In this document: positions 36,944 through 39,028 of the stretch, piece after piece | How positions within the stretch are numbered: the first letter of the stretch is position 1 | Layout: the number at the start of each line of letters is the position of its first letter | From: Dyella silvatica | GTDB taxonomy: Bacteria; Pseudomonadota; Gammaproteobacteria; Xanthomonadales; Rhodanobacteraceae | Assembly: GCF_026283955.1 (NCBI RefSeq) | Contig: NZ_JAPDPE010000039.1 | Location: 1-39,028, forward strand | Length of the DNA stretch: 39,028 bases | Direction of reading: 5' to 3' | Made by a program: the position numbers and the translations under genes | The notes under the pieces: generated by a model | Databases searched by the model: none | What the model was told of the DNA's origin: nothing | Seen by the model: the letters and a program-made list of their open reading frames with translations, nothing else

Positions 36944-37353
36944 AAAGACGGATCCGTGCGAAATACCGTACGGAGCCTAACAAGCACGAGATAAGGATTA
37001 TGTTGTCAATGCCCGCTCAAGCCTGAAGCCGCAACAAAAAAAACGCCGCGTCCGGGGTGAGCAGAGACGCAGCGCGGAGTCACGCTGGAGAGAGCGGACG
37101 ATGGTCAAACCCGCCTTGCCATACCTTCTGTGATGCCTTCTACGAGGGGGCTCGCATCGCAAGGGGGTGATTGCGCGGGGGTGAGTCGCGCGGCATCACA
37201 TCGGCAAGCATTGATCCGGCCCCACCCACCGGCATGGGCCATGCGTCATCCCCCTGCCATCGGTCATGCCCATGGCGCGGTGCACGGCGACAGCCGGTCC
37301 AGGCGACGCTGCGTCAACGCCAGATTGCGCCGATGCCACACCTGCCCAGCGGC
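36944..37353. other. Gap with a terminator and no supported gene
   Basis: This 410-nt gap between mscS and the first DUF2845 gene (both minus) holds a terminator-like hairpin at 37036-37074. The part from 37075 to 37353 has open frames on both strands but none has a ribosome site or a family-like protein, so I treat it as the 3' untranslated part of the DUF2845 transcript and the mscS promoter region. Confidence 0.4.
37036..37074 (-). terminator. Intrinsic terminator, minus strand
   Basis: On the minus strand CGCTGCGTC (37074-37066) pairs with GACGCGGCG (37052-37044) over nine positions with one G-T pair, around a 13-nt loop, followed by eight T. It lies 280 nt downstream of the DUF2845 gene stop and upstream of mscS. 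Confidence 0.75.
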
Positions 37354-37737
37354 TCAACCCGAACCGGTGTGGATATCGCTGACTTTGCCATCGACGATGG
37401 TGACGATGATGCTGCGACCGTCGCGCCGATACTGCCATTGTTCGCCACGGGAGCGCTGGCCGTCCCCGCCACGGCCCCGGCTGCGCGAGTGGCTACGCGA
37501 CGCACCTCGCCGCGATGGCTTCGACGCGGCCTTCCTGCTGGTTTTCTTGCTCGCCCCATGGGTCGATTGGCTTGCGCTCGATTGGCTTGCCGACTGGTAG
37601 GCCGGCCTGCCGAGCAATTCGATCACGCGTGCCGCGCTGTCACCGACCACAAGCACCTGACTACCGACCCGCAAGGTACTTGCGGCATGCACCGTGCCGC
37701 TCAACAGAAGCAGCAAAGTCATTCCATAACGCAACAT
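37354..37737 (-). CDS. DUF2845 protein with a basic, serine-rich insert
   Basis: A 127-residue secreted protein. A signal peptide covers about residues 1-18 (MLRYGMTLLLLLSGTVHA). The first DUF2845 part is STLRVGSQVLVVGDSAARVIELLGRP and the last is EQWQYRRDGRSIIVTIVDGKVSDI. Between them sits a stretch of about 50 residues very rich in Ser, Arg, Lys and Gly that is absent from the paralogue at 37867-38139. ATG 37737 is chosen for a GAGGG sequence upstream. It lies 129 nt behind the paralogue on the same strand and has a hairpin just before its ribosome site. Function unknown; the fold resembles SmpA/OmlA-like BamE modules by eye, which is inference. Confidence 0.8.
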   Translation of the reverse strand: MLRYGMTLLLLLSGTVHAASTLRVGSQVLVVGDSAARVIELLGRPAYQSASQSSASQSTHGASKKTSRKAASKPSRRGASRSHSRSRGRGGDGQRSRGEQWQYRRDGRSIIVTIVDGKVSDIHTGSG

Positions 37738-37750
37738 GCCATCCCTCACC

Positions 37751-37776
37751 ATCAAGCCGCCAACCCGCGGCTTGAT
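37751..37776 (-). promoter_or_regulatory. Hairpin just upstream of the DUF2845 gene ribosome site
   Basis: ATCAAGCCG (37751-37759) and CGGCTTGAT (37768-37776) are perfect 9-bp arms around an 8-nt loop. The hairpin ends 13 nt before the start codon, against the GAGGG ribosome site. It may be a processing or attenuation structure, or a terminator of the upstream paralogue, though a T-tract is lacking. Confidence 0.45.
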
Positions 37777-37866
37777 CAGAGTAAACAGCAGGCGAGCATG
37801 GCGATGTCGGTGGATACCGCGGCACGCTGTAAGGAATCGTCGCGCTGCCGACTTAAGCCAACCCGC

Positions 37867-38139
37867 TTAGCGCGAACGATCCTCGATCTCGCTGACCTTG
37901 CCATTGACGATCGTCACCATGGTGATGCGCCCTTGATCGGCTCGATACTGCCAGCGCTCACCACGGTAAGCGCCGTATCCGTCCTCCACCGGCTCTTTGA
38001 AATCCGGCTTGCCGAGCAACTCGATCGCACGTACGGCGCTGTCCCCCACTGTCAGCACCTGGGAGCCGATACGCAACGTATCGGCCGCTTGAGCCGACAG
38101 GCTGCACACAAGCATGGCAATCCATAAATAGCGGCGCAT
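37867..38139 (-). CDS. DUF2845 domain protein
   Basis: A 90-residue secreted protein with a signal peptide at about residues 1-18 (MRRYLWIAMLVCSLSAQA) and a complete DUF2845 module: DTLRIGSQVLTVGDSAVRAIELLGKPDF, then ERWQYRADQGRITMVTIVNGKVSEIED. The two parts are joined by a short acidic loop instead of the long basic insert of the neighbour. AAGGAG lies 7 nt before ATG 38139. It lies 44 nt downstream of the DUF924 gene and so may be cotranscribed. Function unknown, likely periplasmic. Confidence 0.85.
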   Translation of the reverse strand: MRRYLWIAMLVCSLSAQAADTLRIGSQVLTVGDSAVRAIELLGKPDFKEPVEDGYGAYRGERWQYRADQGRITMVTIVNGKVSEIEDRSR

Positions 38140-38183
38140 AACGAAACTCCTTGCAAGGGGGATGGAGGGGATAAAGGCGGAAC

Positions 38184-38759
38184 TTAGAAACCTGCCCCGG
38201 GTTGCGCCAGGTACTCGTTTTCTTCTGGTGTATTGGCACGGCCCAGCAGCGCATTGCGATGCGGAAAGCGGCCAAAGCGCGCGATCACTTCATGATGGCG
38301 CCGGGCATAGCCGAGATAGTTCTCAAATAACGCCCGATCGGATGGCCCCGCCTGCTCGCACAGTGCCGTGAACAGGCCAACGGAACGCTGCTGTAGCTGC
38401 AGATCTTCAGAATGTTCGAGGGGAAGATAAGTAAACACACGCTGATGCGGCTCAAGCGCCATATCATGACCGCGTGCGATACCCGCGCAGGCGAGCTTCT
38501 GCGCGTGAGCGTCGGCGACAAAGGCACGCGCATCGTTGCGATAGCAGTTACGGCCGAACTGGTCGAGCAAGATCAATAACGCCAGCCAACCCGTCGGAGT
38601 CTCGACCCAGTGCTCCAGCTCGCCGGCCCTTGCGGCATGCAGCGCCACGCCAAAATCGGTGTGAATTTGCTCATCAAAGGCATCATGCCGGGCGAACCAA
38701 TGCGCTTGATTCGCGGAGTCGAACCAGAACTTCACGACGTCTTGTACGGTGACATGCAT
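38184..38759 (-). CDS. DUF924 family protein
   Basis: A 191-residue cytosolic helical protein of the DUF924 family (TPR-like fold). Typical motifs are VVKFWFDSANQAHWFARHDAFD near the N-terminus, given here in two joined parts (VVKFWFDSANQ and AHWFARHDAFD), LLILLDQFGRNCYRNDARAF in the middle and TYLPLEHSEDLQLQQRSVGLF after it. ATG 38759 has AGGG about 7 nt upstream; a longer frame exists but has no ribosome site. It heads a possible operon with the two DUF2845 genes. The molecular function of the family is not established. Confidence 0.88.
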   Translation of the reverse strand: MHVTVQDVVKFWFDSANQAHWFARHDAFDEQIHTDFGVALHAARAGELEHWVETPTGWLALLILLDQFGRNCYRNDARAFVADAHAQKLACAGIARGHDMALEPHQRVFTYLPLEHSEDLQLQQRSVGLFTALCEQAGPSDRALFENYLGYARRHHEVIARFGRFPHRNALLGRANTPEENEYLAQPGAGF

Positions 38760-38879
38760 ATGTTCGCCCTTGGCGTGACCAGGTCTCAAAAAGGCTCGGA
38801 TGAAAGTGATCGCCCACCGCGTCCGATTACTTCAACTCACCCGGCAAGCCCGATGAGCTGTGGTCCAAATCTGCGTGGT

Positions 38880-39028
38880 TCAATCGTGGGTGGTTCCAGC
38901 CAGGCAATGCATATCGCGATGAATGCCATACAGCCGCAGGCGCTGCCGGTCGAGCACGCCCACCGTTTCGGCCGGAGCATGCCGGATCTGCCGCTCGATA
39001 CAGTTCAACAACCCGCATTCGTGCCGCG
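38880..39028 (-). CDS. C-terminal fragment of an unidentified protein (5' end outside the window)
   Basis: A minus-strand frame enters from the right edge and stops with TGA at 38882-38880. It gives 48 residues containing ERQIRHAPAETVGVLDRQRL and ending HCLAGTTHD. About three quarters of its third codon positions are G or C, better than the competing plus-strand frame on the same bases. I cannot identify a family from this length. The 120 nt between it and the DUF924 gene show nothing recognisable. Confidence 0.35.
   Translation of the reverse strand, partial: RHECGLLNCIERQIRHAPAETVGVLDRQRLRLYGIHRDMHCLAGTTHD

Noticed and set aside
37171-38127. Plus-strand open frame of 318 codons across both DUF2845 genes
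   Set aside because: The minus-strand genes have signal peptides, ribosome sites and matching paralogous modules; the plus frame is an antisense shadow.
38853-39028. Plus-strand open frame starting MSCGPNLRGS and running off the right edge
   Set aside because: It overlaps base-for-base the minus-strand frame, which has better third-position G+C and a natural stop; only one is likely real and the minus one is favoured.

Overview
The window reads as a high-GC gammaproteobacterial chromosome segment, most likely from the order Xanthomonadales (Rhodanobacteraceae: Dyella, Rhodanobacter or Frateuria type). The case rests on a pcm-like/tolC/waaA neighbourhood, a dihydrolipoamide dehydrogenase with its own lipoyl domain next to a single-lipoyl-domain E2, a secreted S53 (sedolisin) peptidase, tandem DUF2845 proteins and a DUF924 protein. 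This is inferred from remembered families, not from a database search. No rRNA, tRNA, CRISPR array, prophage or insertion sequence was recognised.

Layout. 1-3.4 kb (+): 5'-truncated prolyl oligopeptidase, a 2OG-Fe(II) prolyl-hydroxylase-like protein, and inorganic pyrophosphatase. 3.5-6.5 kb (-): TetR regulator, TPP riboswitch, thiC and a 68-residue membrane protein. 6.8-20.1 kb: envelope region with a pcm-like methyltransferase, tolC, waaA, lpxL, a polysaccharide deacetylase and a GT4 glycosyltransferase, then an S53 peptidase beside an AT-rich gap, then a minus-strand run of zinc-finger protein, GT4, O-antigen ligase and GT2. 20.3-24.1 kb: Yip1-like membrane protein, YceI, RutE-like nitroreductase and an ELM1-family protein. 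24.2-32.4 kb: agarase-like glycoside hydrolase lipoprotein, APC permease, NIPSNAP protein, DNA polymerase IV, an unknown membrane-anchored protein, a DapB-like paralogue and an RhlB-like glycosyltransferase. 32.5-39 kb: lpdA and aceF of the pyruvate dehydrogenase complex, an MscS channel, two DUF2845 proteins, a DUF924 protein and a partial gene at the edge.

How the genes work together. waaA (Kdo addition), lpxL (late acylation), the GT2/GT4 enzymes and the O-antigen ligase form a lipid A/core/LPS assembly region. thiC is placed under TPP feedback by its riboswitch. aceF and lpdA supply E2 and E3 of pyruvate dehydrogenase.

Most notable observations. (1) Four genes (lpxL, the O-antigen ligase, the glycoside hydrolase and the APC permease) each seem to lack a short internal segment expected in the family. 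In three of them the reading frame is broken. They are either real lesions or assembly errors, and three of the four junctions contain CATGC. (2) Two copies of an intergenic element begin with tandem GGGGAAC heptads, share internal words and end in a complementary C-rich arm. One copy supplies the last codons and stop of the mscS gene. (3) A DapB-like protein lacks the paired catalytic histidines. (4) Two tandem DUF2845 genes differ by a basic, serine-rich insert. No single clearly new multi-gene system could be demonstrated.
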